Positions 54,202 through 64,000 of a DNA stretch of 64,000 nucleotides are shown here, piece after piece. The stretch is from positions 10,180,501 to 10,244,500 of the forward strand of contig OX463820.1 in NCBI GenBank assembly GCA_949825045.1, read 5' to 3'. A program made the translations under genes and the position numbers. This DNA comes from Argyresthia goedartella. Its lineage: Eukaryota > Arthropoda > Insecta > Lepidoptera > Argyresthiidae. A model generated the notes under the pieces. It saw only the letters and a list, made by a program, of their open reading frames with translations. It had not been told where the DNA came from and did not search any database. Every line of letters begins with the position of its first letter. Within the stretch, counting starts at the first letter, position 1.

Positions 54202-55877
54202 TTCAGCTCAGCAGACCGCAATTGTTTCATAAAACACTTGAGCTGAAATGTTACCGGGGTGATCCACCCGTTTGGATCAAATGTCCTAGCCACCGTTGAA
54301 AGGACGTTCCGTTTCGTCCAGACCTTTGGGGAGTCCAACTCGACCCGATACGAAAACATGTCTGACACCGGCTGGTACTGGACGCCTAATACCGACAACA
54401 TATTCGGATTTGCCAAATTTTCAAAAATGTGGGGATCCTGCTGGTAGTCATCCGGAAGACCAGACAGTAACTTTGGAGAGTTTGACATCCATTTCCGGAG
54501 CTCGTAACCTCCACCCCGTAAGAGCTCAACTAGCTCGTCCCGTCGAGCGAGCGCCTCCTCTACGGAATCTGCACCGGTACAGATATCGTCCACGTAGAGA
54601 TCTTGCTCCAGGATCGCTGCTCCTCTAGGGAAATTTAACCGTTCTCGATCCGCTAACTCCCGCAGAGTGCGAATCGCCAAATAAGGACTAGACCGTAGCC
54701 CGTACGTGTTGGTGTTCAGCTCGTACACCTTGATGGGCTGATCTGGGCTCTCTCGCCGCAGTATCAGCTGATACCGTCTATCGTCAGGGTGGATGACCGT
54801 CTGTCTAAACATTATCCGGATGTCAGCTACAAACACAACATTGTGTCGACGGAACCGTGTGATAACATCCGCGATGTCATGGTTCAACTTCGGCCCTGAA
54901 TGCAAACACTGGTTCAGGTTCATGCCGTTAGATGTTGATGCCGATCCATCGAACACTACCCGTATTTTGCCCTCCGGGGTCCTCAAGACCGCGTGATGGG
55001 GCAGGAAGCAGTGGTCTTCACGCTTCCAGTCGATACCCGAAACCGACATGTGGCCGAGCGACTCGTATTCCCGCATGAAGTCGACGTACTTCTGCCGGAA
55101 AATCCCGTCACGCTTCATGCGTCGTTCCAACGACAGAAGCCGCGTCTCGGCTGCATGGTGTGAACTGCCCAGCGGTGGGCGATCACTCCGGAATGAAAGA
55201 CGTGTGAGAAAACGACCTGACCGAAGGCGACCAGTATTGTTCCGATAAAACTGTTCACACTCTTCTTCAACCGGGTCCAACCGGCGGACCGTAGGTGGTT
55301 CCTCCACCTCCCAAAACTTCTGTATCACCTCCGAGAGTACAGAACCGAATAAGGGACTACTAGTCGCTAGGCGTGGGGCAGCCGGCATGACCGGACCCAT
55401 TACCGCATGGCCCAGTCTGGTGTTGACCGAAACCAGACCAGTCGCCTGCAACACGTGGACACCTGGCACTAACAGGTATCCCAAGGCATCGACACCCAAT
55501 AAAATGTCTACTGGGCCCGGAATATCGAACTCCGGGTCAGCCAGTGACAACCCAGCGACCAACTGTCGCACCGAGGGCGACAACCGTACGTGAGGGTGTG
55601 AGCCCATCACATTAGGCATGACTAATGCCGTGACCGTCAGATTCACCGATGAATCCACCCGTGACGAGAGAGTAATCCGACATACTCCCTTAACGGAACC
55701 GACTTCCGTGTTCCCATTTCCCCGAATGGAATGTGGATACTCCCTTACCGAAATGCCCAACCGTCTTACAAGGTTGCACGAGACTAAGCACCCCTGGGCC
55801 CCCGAGTCCAATAGTGCTCGTGCCACACAAGATTTGCCGTCCGAACTCCACGCTATCACAGAGGCGGTGGGGAGCAT
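53940..55877 (-). pseudogene. BEL-2 protease and reverse transcriptase
   Basis: This is the longest open frame in the window (645 codons; the last part after about 54165 is out of register). Protease: VARALLDSGAQGCLVS with an intact D-S-G and VDILLGVDALGYLLV. Pre-RT: FWEVEEPPTVRRLDPVEEEC, then CFLPHHAVL. RT: KIRVVFDGSASTSNGMNLNQ, VVFVADIRIMFRQTVIHPDD (motif A), LRSSPYLAIRTLRELADRER and LYVDDICTGADS (YVDD), then GYELRKWMSNSP. Both enzymes look catalytically complete up to the frameshift. Confidence 0.92.
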
Positions 55878-55943
55878 GACCGTCTGTGGAGTGGCGGCAC
55901 CCTGTAAGTGGGCGGCGTGTCCCTAGCGGGAACCTCCGCGGGA

Positions 55944-57005
55944 TCAGAACCCGCTCAGACCTCCGTCGGCCTTGGAGTAACTCGGCTGTTGATATGCAAC
56001 CGGCATATCAGACCGTATGTGCATCAAGGGGTCCCAACCCGTATAATAGGCCCCTCGCTGTCCTAGTATCCGATCATACCGGATGGTGTACGGTGGGCCC
56101 GGTGCGCATCGTGGATGAATGGGGGAGAGCGGATCCAACCTGTGGCGCTCTAGGAATGGGGGCGACATCTGACTGTTCGCTTCCCTGTTCGCCTCCCAGA
56201 GCGACGGGCAGGGTGGCGCAGAAGGTGGTGGGCTCCCAGCCTTTGCGCCACTCATAGGTGCCATCTGACACCCGCCCGTAACACGCGGTGAGCCAGCGGC
56301 CCGAAGTCCTCGCTGACCCTGGACAGCGGCGACCGAACCCCGTCTATTCCGCCTGTTACCCCCCGCGCTGCCCCCTTCCCCTCGGGGGGGGGGGTCCCGT
56401 CCGCGGGTACCCCAGTCACCCCGTTGGTGACTCCCGTTACCCGGAGGGGGACTGGGTCCGGCCCTGGTTGGGCCCTGTGGCCGACCAACCTGAGTCCGGC
56501 CCTGGTGACCGTCCGAAGGGCCTGACCGATTCAGGCACAACACTATGTGGTGCTTGCCACCACAGCACTCACAGGGGAACGCGCGCGAGCACTCGCTCAG
56601 CGTATGCGGCCCCAAACAACCGAAACACAATCGGTGGCGGAAGACAATCTTCCTGCGGGCAGCTACCCCGATCGCCTTAAATTTGGCGCAACTGGTCACG
56701 TCATGACCGGCACTGTCGCAGTGCACACAGCCGTCACCCGACGGCGCGGCATTCAAAACGCCAAATTGTTTCGACCGCCCACTCCCCCGTGGGGGGTTGG
56801 CGGTCGAAGCTTCATCAGTAAGCCCGAGAGCTTCAGCCTCCGCAGCCAGCCGACACACCTTCCCGGCGCGTGTCATTGCGTCCTCCACACGCTTGAGCAG
56901 GACATCATCCATGTCCGGTCGCTCCACATACTTATGAGTATGGGCGAGCCATCTCATTTCCTCCCGGACACCATGTCGCAGTACCGTCAAGGGCGAAGGT
57001 GCCAT
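55944..57005 (-). pseudogene. BEL-2 Gag C-terminal half with zinc knuckles
   Basis: The frame has VLRHGVREEMRWLAHTHKYV, then Cys/His clusters CVHCDSAGHDVTSCAKF, CFGCLGPHTLSEC and CECCGGKHHIVLC. A Gly/Pro/Arg-rich tail follows (GGSAGGNRRNRRG) and then SKADGGLSGF and a stop. The protease frame is in the same phase but separated by two stops (about 55941 and 55923). The capsid-like N-terminal half with the BEL Gag signature is absent. Confidence 0.88.
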
Positions 57006-57787
57006 GTTGACCGATTTAATAGACTCTGGTCTTATACTTCACTACCGAACTAAGAATAGCCAGAGACCAGCATTTGCCCGTCAGCGCTGGGCACAGAAAT
57101 TAAAACTAAGTTGTCAAAACTAAGGCAACCACTAAAACAATTAAATCCTAAAAATATTTAATATGGTCGCCCTGTGGATAAACACCTTATAACTGTTCAC
57201 TCTAAATCAATTAGAGAATGCCACCATAAAGCACAATAAAAAATAACCCACAAAAATTTATTATAAAAACAATAAAAAATAAAATTTATTAAAAAATAAT
57301 AAGTGTGGGCTCCGAGACTATAAACCTAAACAATATAGCACCCTAAACCACACTGGATTCCGAAATCCAAGCTATTTTTAATATAATGTAGGTAGCCGTG
57401 AACCTTCTAGAAGTGGCCTTTCCGATATGACCTGCACTTCTACTGAGGTCAGCAAAATCAGCTTAATACTCCTTAAATAGCCTGACCCTGCTCTGCAAAC
57501 CGAAATAACACTGCAATACTATAGGATCCGACTGCAATACTATAGTCCGACCGAATGGCTGTTCCTTATGCACACCGAGTAGTTTCCGACTACAATTTTA
57601 TAATAATTGTTAACTAAATCGTCAATTATACGTTCACTAACCCAAAATGAACCTAAATTGTGGTATACCGACCACACGACTCACTCACAAAATGGTTGCC
57701 GACCAATCTGAGGTATCCACCCTCTCCCAGGTACAATGTGGCAAAAAAACAACCCTACAACCGTCCGTGAATCGATTTCCCACTAGG
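57006..57787 (-). other. BEL-2 leader, non-coding
   Basis: AT-rich internal sequence between the primer site and the shortened gag. No Gag N-terminal domain is found here, so a deletion or replacement has removed it. Confidence 0.5.
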
Positions 57788-57805
57788 AAACCGCGCCTGC
57801 TACCA
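57788..57805 (-). other. BEL-2 primer-binding site (candidate)
   Basis: Minus strand TGGTAGCAGGCGCGGTTT lies three bases after the 5' LTR and starts with TGG as expected for priming by a tRNA with CCA end. I cannot name the tRNA with certainty. Confidence 0.55.
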
Positions 57806-57808
57806 AAA

Positions 57809-58342
57809 TGATTAATTCTATGCCCCAACCGACAGGGCGTGGAATCCCGGTAGGGTTGTTTTTCACCAGGAGTACTGACCTTTGACGCCGTGGACCGGAA
57901 TTCGAAAGCTCAATTCGAGGCAGGAATACGGGATGGGAACCACCAGGGGGGTGAGGGGAGTCGAATCTTACTCTCGTCGTAGCCCGATGCTGTCGCCGTC
58001 GCTGCCGAACGCGACGAATTGGGGACCGAACCACTTCAACCTTTCACAACGCGAAGCACTCAATCCGATGACGTGAATCTACTTATTTCCCGACGATTGG
58101 ACGATTGTTCCGTGATGATTATTACAAATTAACACTCCGACCAGGCCCGACACCTGTGTTAGACAATTATTACAGCCAAGGCCCGAATGCCATGTGCCGA
58201 CATTTTCTCCATGTGCAAAAAAGTAACCTCTAACTCGTCATCTCGTTTCTATACAAGTGACAGCTGCTAGTTCCGTTCCGATCACTCGCGGTCTGAGTCG
58301 CGCAACAAAAAAAGGTGCGTTCCGAAGCATAAATATTAAACA
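57809..58342 (-). repeat. BEL-2 5' LTR
   Basis: 534 bp with TG...CA ends (TGTTTAAT...TTAATCA on the element strand). Followed by tgtac (58343-58347), then the resumed duplicated segment. Confidence 0.93.
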
Positions 58343-58398
58343 TGTACCATTTTGATTTTGACGATGCTATTTTTTATAACTACCTACCTACTTAAGAA

Positions 58399-58625
58399 AT
58401 TATTCGGTGCCGACTATATTCCAAAATCATTTTTCGACGACGACCTATTTCAGAACACAGAAATACAATCCGAAGTAAATCCAAAAAAGCTACAAAACGG
58501 CGAAACAACCAATGCTATCCCAGGAAAACCAGTAGACAGCGAGGTCCCTGAAAAACCATATAAAGAAAAAAAAAACGACGATGCCGATGGCGGAGGATCA
58601 TTTTTCGAAAACAACCTTTTTGGTG
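58399..58625 (+). CDS. Exon beta, copy 3 (open)
   Basis: The frame reads KLFGADYIPKSFFDDDLFQN, continues through QSEVNPKKLQNGETTNAIPG and ends GGGSFFENNLFGG before gtatgg at 58626. There is no stop, unlike copy 2. The upstream sequence is open back to 58352 (MILTMLFF), which might supply a start or be intron. It lacks the 5' half of copy 1's exon. Joined to exon gamma at 61023 it keeps the same phase-1 junction (FGG-EGAG). Function unknown; expression is uncertain because no promoter or 5' exon is visible and BEL-2 sits directly upstream. Confidence 0.5.
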
Positions 58626-59741
58626 GTATGGTGATTATATGTTCAGGGTATCCCATACGTCAAACCCCATAGCGCAATCGTAGGTAGATCAGCCTTAGAT
58701 ACATTGAATAAGCCTAACATGAACTCAGTTAAAGTTGCATTACATTCGAGATATTGACAGTATAAAGGGTTTTTTTTTCAACTCCCCATTTTTTATATTT
58801 GGAGTGCCGGTTCATGCTGTTTATTAATAATTCATTATAATAACATAACCTTACATTGCCCAAACTAATTATATACATACCTCACCTAATGGAGTCTTTA
58901 AACGTAGTGGGCAGTAGCTGTAATTAAGAAGGCGTGAATTCCACAGTCAAAAGAAACTGTCATGATTTTTGTATTTATATTGTTTAATATAGTTATTTTT
59001 GTGCGTTATATTGAGAAAAGTATTTATTCTGATGAATTTTACTTTATGTAATGTCTTATTTTATAAGGCAACCATTCAACGAGTTGTCATTCTGATGTCA
59101 TCTTGAGCTAATATAAATGGCGGTCTCGAAGGACGGCGCTCAGTCTTGTTCGAGCGTTCACCTTGACAACTTGATATGGGGAACCTATGTCCGTTTGTAT
59201 CATAATAAATATGCTTGTGGGCAAAATACAGTTAGCCTATCAGCCAGAGTGTGTTAATGTGAATACCCAGTGTAAAATATACAAGTGAATTATCCGTGGA
59301 GTGTTATTTTATAATATAACTAAATAGCGACTTTAACTGATAGAATGAAATGGCTCATATGTGGTAGCCACAGCTTCTAACTTAAAACTAATTAATTTAA
59401 TTAATTTAGTGGCAATACCTCTGGAATTGGTCCCAAAAGTTAGTTGCTTAATTCAAACCTAATTGCTCTCATCTCTTTTGATCTCATACATCTTACAAAT
59501 AGTGAATGAAGTGATTCGGCAGCAAATAAGATATTCATTGTTCTTTTTTCACCTTTCTAAATAAGGGGAGCCCCTGCTTGATGAGTAAAGGTGGCATTAA
59601 TTCCAATTTCTTGGTACTGTTTTACAAAAAATTATACCATCCCTGAATTAACAAAGCATCAGTAAGTTTATTAAGTTATTTTCTCATACCTTCTTTAGTA
59701 AAAAAACACAGATGCGGCGAAGTCACTGTTTTTGCTAAATA

Positions 59742-60528
59742 ACTAGTCGGTCCTTAAGTTCTGTCACAAATATTTTGCCGCATAGTAAATAATACCAAGT
59801 TTTATTTTATTTAATACTATATATGGTTTGATAGCTCATTAAATACTGATAAATTTGAACGATTATTGGATTTCAATGCTTAAAGCCATATTACACAAAC
59901 GCTAGTTTCTTCAGAGATTTTGCACTTTTTTACCCAATCAAAAATACGGACGTGATTCACTTTATCTTTTTCCATGACTCTTAAAACCTTTCAAACTTAC
60001 GTGAGATTTTAGTCAGAACCCTCCCTGAACCCGTTACCTTCATTTTGAAGCATAAGATAACTAAGTCTGGGTAAAACTAATTTTCATATTCACATTTTAC
60101 GTAGTGTACTTGTTGCCCACAAGATCATTTTTATACGTTTTTCTGAAAACGTAAAAAGTATGTAAAGTTCTCTTTGGGAGCAGTTGTAACTGAAAGCTAA
60201 CAGAAAATCAAATGCTAGTTGTTAAGCATGGTCTAAAATTGAGGTTTCAGAATAAATAAAAAAAACCTTGTTGGTTATCTGGAACACTGTTTTTTTATTA
60301 AAGTTGTGGTAAGTGGTATTTTTGTCAGTTGCGGCGTGTTTTGGGTTCGCGATTGTTTCAAGTTATAAGGTTTTTTGTCATATTGCGATAATCGTACAAA
60401 ATGTATTGTGTTGCAATTTGATTCCTATAAAATAAGCTTTTTAATCATGTATAAAACGAATAAGAAAAAGTTTATTGCTGAGTTTTATCTATCAAAAACC
60501 TTGTGACAGAACTTAAGGACCGACTAGG
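59742..60528. mobile_element. Non-autonomous TIR element, 787 bp, TA target
   Basis: ctagtcggtccttaagttct (59743-59762) is mirrored by its complement at 60508-60527, extending to gtcacaa on each inner side (about 27 bp). TA occurs at 59740-59741 and 60529-60530, and the paralogous sites near 22421 and 29105 lack the insert. TIR size and TA duplication suggest a Tc1/mariner-type deletion derivative. No transposase frame is recognisable inside. Confidence 0.88.
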
Positions 60529-61022
60529 TATTTATGCGTAGGCTATACATTTCTCGTATTTTACACCAGGAATCGAAACATTTTGTGTCATCTTAGGTAA
60601 CTATTTGCGATAGTGAATAAATAAAGAAGCCTTCAAAAGACCGCTGTTTTAAGGAATTACTGGTACTAACAATGTGAACAATGGGGAATTTTAAAAAAAC
60701 TTCTAACCAACTATATTATCTCGAATTACATTCAAGTTTCACTTAGGTCATTTAAGACTTATTCGATACACCTAAAGCAATTCTACCTCCTGTTTCGCTG
60801 TGGGGTGTGGCTTATGGGACATCCTATATTATTCTGTTATTTTTTTGTCAGAAGCTTCAGAATGTTCAGTAGAATTTTATACAAATTCCATTTGTTGTAC
60901 ACCAAGTAGAGTATTTTTGACGTACGTTTTCGTAAGATTGGGTATTTCGAGTAAATTCGAGTTATTTTGGTATTCCATTTACATTTACATCTTAAAATGT
61001 TCACAAAAATTGTCTTCTCCAG

Positions 61023-61141
61023 GTGAAGGAGCTGGAACTAAAACAAGCCAAAACGTTGGCGGTATTACAGAAACATATGGCGATTCAGTAACTCCTAATT
61101 CGGTAAATATTGATACAGTTGAACTGAACAGCGCAGCATAA
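61023..61141 (+). CDS. Exon gamma, copy 3
   Basis: The same tail as copies 1 and 2 (GEGAGTKTSQNVGGITETYG ... VELNSAA, TAA at 61139-61141), with a few conservative changes and no break. Acceptor tcttctccag. The intron from 58626 is 2397 bp, or 1610 bp without the TIR element, close to the other copies. Confidence 0.5.
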
Positions 61142-61164
61142 TGGGTAGTACTAGGCGCTCCGCA

Positions 61165-61365
61165 TTTTTTAGAATTCCGTACGCGAAAGGTTCCAAATGG
61201 CACCCTATTACTTAGCCTCTGCTGACCGTCTCTCTTTCTGTCCGTCACCAGGTTCTATGTCATGAACCGCAAGAATAAGAGACATGAAATTTTAACAAAA
61301 TATGTGTTTCTGTTGCCGATACAGCAGCAAATAATGAACTACAGGAGATTTAATAAATTGAAAGG
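61165..61365 (+). repeat. Lepidopteran 'ggttccgtaccc' repeat, copy 5
   Basis: Follows the gamma stop as in the other units: gaattccgtacgcgaaaggt, ttctgtccgtcaccaggttc and cagcagcaaataatgaacta. Confidence 0.75.
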
Positions 61366-61495
61366 CATGGGGGTATAATTTAAAATCTTCTGGGGACCAA
61401 TACAAGATACGCGACGCGACGAATTTAAAGCACTACCACCTACGCAAATTCTTTTTAACTATATCAATCAACAATATCATCAATATGAACAATAT

Positions 61496-61590
61496 CAACA
61501 ATCAACTCACATGCCCGCAGTGTGCGAGGCTTTTCACAAGGAAGATTGGCTACATAAGTCACATGCGAGCCCATGAGCCACGTCTTCAGA
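61496..61590 (+). pseudogene. C2H2 finger-like fragment, copy 3
   Basis: Frame NQLTCPQCARLFTRKIGYIS then HMRAHEPRLQ; the finger is complete (two Cys, two His), with no start codon or further domain. Confidence 0.55.
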
Positions 61591-62309
61591 CGACAAGTTG
61601 AAGCGGTCGCTGTGACCGAAATCTCTCTGACCTCACCGTAGTTTGAGTTCGAAAAAGGAAATTTCGCTTTCAAGTGGTGATTCATGGCTGAATCTCACAC
61701 AGGAAAAAGAAACTCCATTAACTCTACCAGTGCTTTGGAAATACGCCCGTCAGGCAACATAGCACCAAAAAACTGTACGGGGTTATATTTTTTTTAATTT
61801 TCGTAATATTTTTAAACCAATTAAAACATTTAAAACAATTAACAATATAAAAATAATCAAATCTTATGATAATATAATAACATTGTATGTCTTAGCGCCA
61901 GGAAATTTTCTCATTTTTTTTTTACAAATAATACAAAATAATAACTAATAAAAGTTGAAATGAACATAATTTGTAAGAAACCAGGCTGGATCTGTCCCCC
62001 CAAGCAGCACCCGTTACAAGTATGACTTGTAACGGGTAATACTATTTCTTCGTCCTCCTTAAATGGGGTTCGACAACACAACACGTCACTCAGAGCGAAC
62101 TGTACCACATAGTGCACTGCTGTCCTCAATCTTCAAATATTTTTCTCTTGGTATGCCATGAGTGCGCAAACTTGCGCAACGCCTGGAAGATCTGCTCGCA
62201 AGCAACTAGCTCCTCGTGGAATACTGGGCCAACCGTTGTCTTCTTCAGTGCTTCCAGCATCTCCGATCTCTCCTATTTCTTAGTCCTCCCCAAATGGGGC
62301 TCGACAACT

Positions 62310-62470
62310 ATCACTATCGCACCGCCGCTAACGCCCCAAAAATAGCGCCTGGAAGACCAACCCGCGGCCCGCTGCAAGGCTCGCCCCGCTGTCCAACCTG
62401 CGGCCCGCACGGCCGCCCAAACTGTGGCCCAAAACGTGGCCTAACAAGCGGCCCAACCTGCGACCAGAAT
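62310..62470 (+). pseudogene. Inverted LINE B ORF1 linker piece
   Basis: The plus strand encodes YHYRTAANAPK and then repeated P-T-x-G-P type units (RPTRGPLQGSPRCPTCGPHG). These resemble the Pro-rich ORF1 linker that lies on the minus strand at 34860-34740. It is flanked by minus-strand ORF2/3' UTR sequence. The piece is therefore inverted relative to its element. Confidence 0.5.
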
Positions 62471-62972
62471 CAGAGGTCTCCGAACACCGCCGAGTTAGGA
62501 GGTTCTCCCTGAACTCCCTTTGAACCACAGGCCAGTTCTTTTTGTCCTGGCGGAACTTCCCACCCGGGTATCTCCGCCAGCATCACGTCGCCGTTACCAG
62601 TGGGGCGCTTTCACCGCCGCCCTAGACCAATCCTCCATCACTTGCCCCGTCAACCAGCCGTAAGACCTTGACCACCTGTCATTGCTGCTGGTCATTGTCA
62701 TTTGTTATGAGAATCTGAGGCATTCCTGACCGAGACGAAGAACAGCCGGTCCTTCAAGAAGGAGGCCATGATTTGCACGATCATTGGTGGCACACCTACA
62801 TCCAGGAGCTTGAATAAGAGCCCCTCCTACCACACGCGATCAAAAGCCTTTTCGATGTCGAGAAAGACCCCAATGGTGTAGCAGCCCCTGTTCAACTCCG
62901 ACGCCAGGTAGTGCAGGACTCTCGTTAGATGGGTCATCGTACCGTGGCTGTCGCCTTGTTACTCTGAACCAG

Positions 62973-63566
62973 CTAGATTTGGGCCAGGATTCTCTGCAGC
63001 AGCAGACGCTCGAACAGTTTGGCGAGATGAGGCAGCAGTGTGATCGGGCGGTACCCTCCCGGGTGTCGTCTGTCCTTCCTCGGCTTGGGAATGAGAATCT
63101 CCTTGCCCTCCTTCCACAGGATGGAGAAGTTACTGGTGCGCAGGATGCCGTTTAACAGCCGCGTCAGCAAGACGACGGCTTTCCTTGACAGCTGTACTAG
63201 GGCTCCCACGACGACTCTGTCCAGACCCGGGGCCTTCCACTGGTTCAGCTTCAAAAATACCTTTCGGACTTTGCGGGGTGACATGAAGTAGTCGGCGGCG
63301 AGTGGAAGCACGGGAGCCGCCAGAAAGCTCTCTACTTGATCCGTTACAGCAGCGTGGTGCTCGTGGTCAGCGACGGGGTAAGGCCAGAATTGCTCGGCGA
63401 AATGATCTGCCAGGATGGCGTCGCGGTCCCTTGCGGCGTAGCGGCGTTTACCCGCATGGTGAATCATGGGACCGACCGGTTCGGGGGTGGTGGTGAGGCT
63501 GCGGTTGAGGCGGTAAAGGGAAGGGTCCTGTTCAGTTCTGTCAGTGATCCCAGGAGGCCTGGTCAA
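62973..63566 (-). pseudogene. LINE B pre-RT and RT fingers, longest open copy
   Basis: A 197-codon open frame. It reads DPSLYRLNRSLTTTPEPVGP, HHAGKRRYAARDRDAILADH, FAEQFWPYP, LNQWKAPGLDRVVVGALVQL, LNGILRTSNFSILWKEGKEI and PKPRKDRRHPGGYRPITLLP, ending LFERLLLQRIL. These are the entry domain and fingers of a Jockey-clade RT. The catalytic palm lies in broken frames to the left. The best reference for family B in this window. Confidence 0.9.
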
Positions 63567-63906
63567 TGTTGCGCTCCCAGGACTGTCCCCTCAGCTCGGT
63601 GATGCCCGTGCGCGACTTTTCTACGAGCCGGTTGATCTCCGCCTTGATCACGGGGCAGCGGGAGTGATGCCATTTTCAGCGAAGTCGGCGCTTAAGTTCC
63701 AGCTTCTTGGGGAGGTGTGGAGGTAGCATCTCCTTCCGCAAGACTGGCAGTGGCTTGGTGGTAATGGATGCGACTTGAGCAGTGGTGATGACTGTGGTGA
63801 GAGCCACTGCCGCGGCCTCTACCTCTTCCTAGGTAGAGACACCGCCGGGGAGCTGCGTTGTGTTTAATTCCACGCAGTACGCTCTTAGGCGCGGCGTCAA
63901 TTCATA

Positions 63907-64000
63907 CTTGCGTCTTGGTAACACTGCTACAAACTGGGAAAAAAAAAACAGATTGTAACACTGTTAACAACTGGGAATAAAAATATGATGTGATTCCCAT
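63907..64000 (+). repeat. Partial 218-bp-type repeat at the window end
   Basis: cttggtaacactgctacaaa and caactgggaataaaaatatg match the inner part of the units at 26403-26850 and 50395-50610. It suggests that a further duplicated unit begins beyond the window. Confidence 0.8.

Larger units (their letters stand above)
51467..58342 (-). mobile_element. BEL/Pao LTR retrotransposon BEL-2 (6876 bp)
   Basis: Both LTRs are 534 bp and lie at the exact ends of an interruption in the duplicated segment. Between them on the minus strand are gag C-terminal, protease, RT, RNase H and integrase. The N-terminal half of Gag is missing. The pol frame is longer and cleaner than in BEL-1 (1938 bp open through protease and RT), but stops and frameshifts occur at gag/pol, in RNase H and at the integrase end. 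No envelope-like ORF. GC content is clearly higher than in the surrounding DNA. Confidence 0.95.
61950..63906 (-). mobile_element. Jockey-like LINE (family B), unit 3
   Basis: From its 5' side: endonuclease C-terminus/linker (63900-63610), pre-RT and RT start (63566-62973), further RT (about 62970-62700), a mis-oriented ORF1 piece (62310-62470) and a 3' UTR (to about 61950). It lacks ORF1 in the normal place and most of the endonuclease. Its end at 63906 joins directly to a 218-bp-type repeat, so LINE C and segment X are missing here. Confidence 0.82.

Noticed and set aside
56288..57053. Long plus ORFs opposite BEL-2 gag
   Set aside because: GC-rich antisense shadows of the Gag tail; no independent motif.
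1..64000. CRISPR array, phage or bacterial defence system
   Set aside because: Repeats have no regular spacer pattern, and all coding sequence is eukaryotic transposon type with introns and SINEs.

Overview
The window looks like a transposon-dense, AT-rich stretch of an insect genome, most likely a moth or butterfly. There are no bacterial-style operons. Most recognisable coding sequence belongs to retrotransposons and DNA transposons. Two observations point to Lepidoptera, both from general knowledge of such genomes. One is tRNA-derived SINEs carrying the conserved stretch before 'gaggaaacc' (37.3-37.5 kb). The other is five copies of the 'ggttcc(a/g)taccc...ctccgctgtcc' interspersed repeat.

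Layout. 0-2.3 kb: a degraded reverse-transcriptase element with a C-terminal RPD...D nuclease-like motif (minus strand), split by two LINE insertions. 2.3-15.1 kb: one old plus-strand LINE (family A) cut into three pieces. The first gap (3461-10490) holds LTR-retroelement debris, including a decayed Ty3/gypsy gag-pol on the minus strand. The second gap (10666-13505) holds a better preserved family A copy in the opposite orientation. 16.7-17.8 kb: a decayed Merlin (IS1595/ISXO2-like) transposase. 20.1-23.05 kb: three candidate exons of an unrecognised host gene, all joined by phase-1 introns.

The last two exons of that gene recur at 27.8/29.6 kb and 58.4/61.0 kb. Each is followed by the same series: lepidopteran repeat, one zinc-finger-like fragment, Jockey-like LINE (family B), LINE family C 3' end, an unrecognised segment, then 218-bp repeats. 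This is a tandem segmental duplication with a basic unit of about 7-8 kb. Later insertions inflated it: a 12-kb block at 35.77-48.0 kb containing a BEL/Pao element (BEL-1, 483-bp LTRs) that itself carries a mariner; an RT element at 48.5-50.2 kb; a second BEL/Pao element (BEL-2, 534-bp LTRs) at 51.47-58.34 kb; a 787-bp TIR element in the third copy's intron; and an I/LOA-like LINE with its own small MITE inside the second copy's Jockey-like LINE.

The paralogous units act as natural empty sites, so several insertions can be delimited with their target duplications by eye. The only candidate host coding sequence is the phase-1 gene (20107-23046) and its partial copies; its function is not recognised. 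Every transposon ORF seen carries at least one stop, frameshift or truncation. All boundaries were read by eye and most are good to a few bases or tens of bases.
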